The notes under the pieces: generated by a model
The model's input: only the letters and a program-made list of their open reading frames with translations
Database searches by the model: none
Told to the model about the DNA's origin: nothing
Shown here: piece after piece, positions 23,728 through 24,726 of the stretch
Position numbering within the stretch: position 1 is the first letter of the stretch
Layout: every line of letters begins with the position of its first letter
Translations under genes and position numbers: made by a program
IMG/VR virus record: IMGVR_UViG_3300019776_000932
Coordinates: 1-24,726 of that record
Length of the DNA stretch: 24,726 nt
DNA from: a virus
Direction: 5' to 3' (one strand)

Positions 23728-24358
23728 AGTTGTAAACGAACAAACACAAGAAGTTTATGTAGGAGTAACCACAAAGTCTTTAGAAGAGAGAAAAACAGAT
23801 CATATTCAGAAATCAAATAAAAAAGGCTGTAGTTATTTTCAAGAAACTATCGGAACTTATGGCTCCGATGCTTTCACTTGGGAACAAATAGATACTGCTT
23901 CCGATATAAATAAATTAGCTGAAAAAGAAATCGAATATATTCTAAAGTATAACAGTTTTCAAGGAGGGTTAAATAGTAATAAAGGTGGTGGAGGATTCAG
24001 AAAACAAGTATATCAATTCGATATAGGTACAGGAAAATTACTGAACAGTTACGATGATCTAACCAGTGCGGCTAATGCAGTAAGTGCGACCAAAAAGAGC
24101 ATAAGCAATGTTTGTCTGAACATAGATAAAACGTGCAAAGGTTTTTACTGGAGCTATTCCATTACAAGTGAATTTATTACCAGTTCTGATGCGAGAAAAA
24201 AAAAGGTTATACAATACAGTCTAAAAGGCGACTTATTGGCTCATTATATTTCTGTAGCAGAAGCCAGTAGAATTTCACGTATCTCCAAGACCTGTATCGC
24301 TAGATGTTGTCGAGGCGAACGGGAACAAAGCGGTGGATTTCTTTGGAAATATTCTTAG
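23669..24358 (+). CDS. GIY-YIG homing-type endonuclease with NUMOD1 repeats
   Basis: Endonuclease of up to 229 residues. The GIY-YIG domain lies near residues 15-105: the GIY strand reads LVYKVVN, the YIG strand VYVGVT (29-34), the catalytic Arg is likely R41 in SLEERKTDH, and the metal-binding Glu E87 in AEKEIEY, ending in GLNSNKGGGG. Two NUMOD1-type DNA-binding units follow, VYQFDIGTGKLLNSYDDLTS (114-133) to FYWSYS and VIQYSLKGDLLAHYISVAEA (180-199) to GFLWKYS. The start overlaps the helicase gene by 59 bases in another frame; Met7 (23687) or Met9 (23693) would reduce this. It is a free-standing homing-type nuclease, the last gene before the right end. Confidence 0.87.
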   Translation: MNLKEKMKMKKEKENYLVYKVVNEQTQEVYVGVTTKSLEERKTDHIQKSNKKGCSYFQETIGTYGSDAFTWEQIDTASDINKLAEKEIEYILKYNSFQGGLNSNKGGGGFRKQVYQFDIGTGKLLNSYDDLTSAANAVSATKKSISNVCLNIDKTCKGFYWSYSITSEFITSSDARKKKVIQYSLKGDLLAHYISVAEASRISRISKTCIARCCRGEREQSGGFLWKYS

Positions 24359-24585
24359 AACTAAAGGCGGTGTAAAAAACGTCTTTTTTATTTTAAAAAA
24401 GTTACTTTTAACTCTTATTAAGAGGATTAATGAGAGACTGTTGTTATTACTTAAAAGAAGTAACAACTACTGTTTATAGATAAACAAACGCTGTAAATTA
24501 ATAAAAAAGACAAACAATTCGGTGACATAAAAAAGACATAACAATGTAAATCATTGATAACATTCTAAGTAACTCAACAAAGATT
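24359..24585. other. Right-end non-coding region with repeats (probable arm-site region)
   Basis: No gene is seen in these 227 bases. They hold a 13-bp palindrome CTCTTATTAAGAG (24412-24424), a hairpin GTTATTACTT/AAGTAACAAC (24443-24452 and 24458-24467, one mismatch), and two near-identical direct repeats (ATAAAAAAGACA followed by AACAAT) about 26 bp apart. Dense repeats next to the right att copy fit binding sites for integrase and bending proteins. Confidence 0.5.
24501..24545. repeat. Direct repeats near the right end (possible integrase arm sites)
   Basis: ATAAAAAAGACA then AACAAT at 24501-24518, and the same with one inserted T at 24527-24545, lie 41 bp inside the right att copy. Position and spacing suggest recombinase arm-type sites. 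Confidence 0.5.
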
Positions 24586-24726
24586 AGTCCCGTCCAGACC
24601 GCTAAATTGGAAAGAAGCGATTCAGAAATGAATCGCTTTTTTGCCCAATAAAAGCATCTAAAATAGTTGTGTTGTTTTCGTCACGCCCTTGTAAAGCGTG
24701 GCCGGTTTAGTAGTTAGACCAATGAA
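24586..24726 (+). repeat. Right direct repeat (attR), ends at window edge
   Basis: Second copy of the 141-bp repeat at 689-829, with two mismatches. It carries only the last 16 bases of tRNA-Asp (24586-24601), so it is not a second tRNA gene, plus the terminator. Similarity still holds at the final base of the window. Confidence 0.93.
24616..24642 (+). terminator. Duplicated tRNA terminator in the right repeat
   Basis: This is the same 9-bp stem, GAAA loop and T run as at 719-745. Here it lacks the tRNA gene in front. Confidence 0.85.

Larger units (their letters stand above)
689..24726. mobile_element. Integrated genomic island / integrative element at tRNA-Asp
   Basis: The element is bounded by the long direct repeat at the tRNA-Asp 3' end, with a spacing of 23,897 bp between copies. 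It contains an intact tyrosine recombinase next to the left end, a defence cargo block (2576-16111), a second decayed recombinase, and a backbone of regulator, recombination and replication genes. No relaxase, type IV secretion, terminase or capsid gene is visible. It is therefore best described as an integrative element or genomic island of unknown transfer mode. The right limit may lie beyond the window. Confidence 0.88.

Noticed and set aside
24586-24601. Second tRNA-Asp gene at the right end
   Set aside because: Only the last 16 bases of the tRNA match; the upstream bases do not form a cloverleaf.
1-24726. Insertion sequences or CRISPR arrays in the defence island
   Set aside because: No transposase-like frame, terminal inverted repeats with target duplication or regularly spaced repeat array was seen.

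Overview
The window looks like chromosomal DNA of a member of the Bacteroidota, probably a flavobacterium-like species. The DNA is AT-rich. Start codons follow A-rich stretches and mostly lack Shine-Dalgarno sites. The tRNA promoter fits the Bacteroidota form (TTTG, 19 bp, TAnnTTTG). Several proteins, such as the tyrosine recombinase type and DUF3871, are typical of this phylum. The window is almost entirely one integrated genetic element inserted at the 3' end of a tRNA-Asp gene.

Layout: 1-543 is the end of a chromosomal DUF58 gene, followed by tRNA-Asp (631-704) and its terminator. A direct repeat of at least 141 bp, starting 16 nt before the 3' end of the tRNA (689-829), recurs with only two mismatches at 24586-24726. 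The two copies mark the element ends, about 23.9 kb apart. Just inside the left end lies an intact tyrosine recombinase (980-2185).

2576-13920 is a co-directional, tightly coupled seven-gene defence operon: hsdM, hsdS, a small PD-(D/E)XK-like gene, mcrB, mcrC, hsdR and a YgjP/DUF45 zinc metallopeptidase. A complete type I restriction-modification system thus encloses a McrBC type IV module and an unnamed nuclease-like gene between its specificity and restriction subunits. Next (14159-16111) is a single 650-residue protein joining a GHKL/HSP90-type ATPase domain to a C-terminal DUF4263/Shedu-like PD-(D/E)XK nuclease domain. It is the strongest candidate in the window for a poorly described defence gene.

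16350-17554 is a decayed second recombinase, a paralogue of the first, that keeps the same hairpin 3' of its stop codon. This suggests the island is a fusion of two related elements. The right half (17702-24358) reads as an element backbone: an XRE repressor with a 22-bp palindromic operator, two small membrane proteins, a small pre-ATPase protein, a Sak4-like ATPase, a DUF3871 protein, two unknown proteins, a RepA-like AAA helicase preceded by iteron-like repeats, and a GIY-YIG/NUMOD1 homing-type endonuclease overlapping the helicase gene. No relaxase, conjugation or phage structural gene is visible, so the element probably integrates and replicates itself but relies on another element or phage for transfer.

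All functional calls rest on motif and family recognition by eye. No database search was run.
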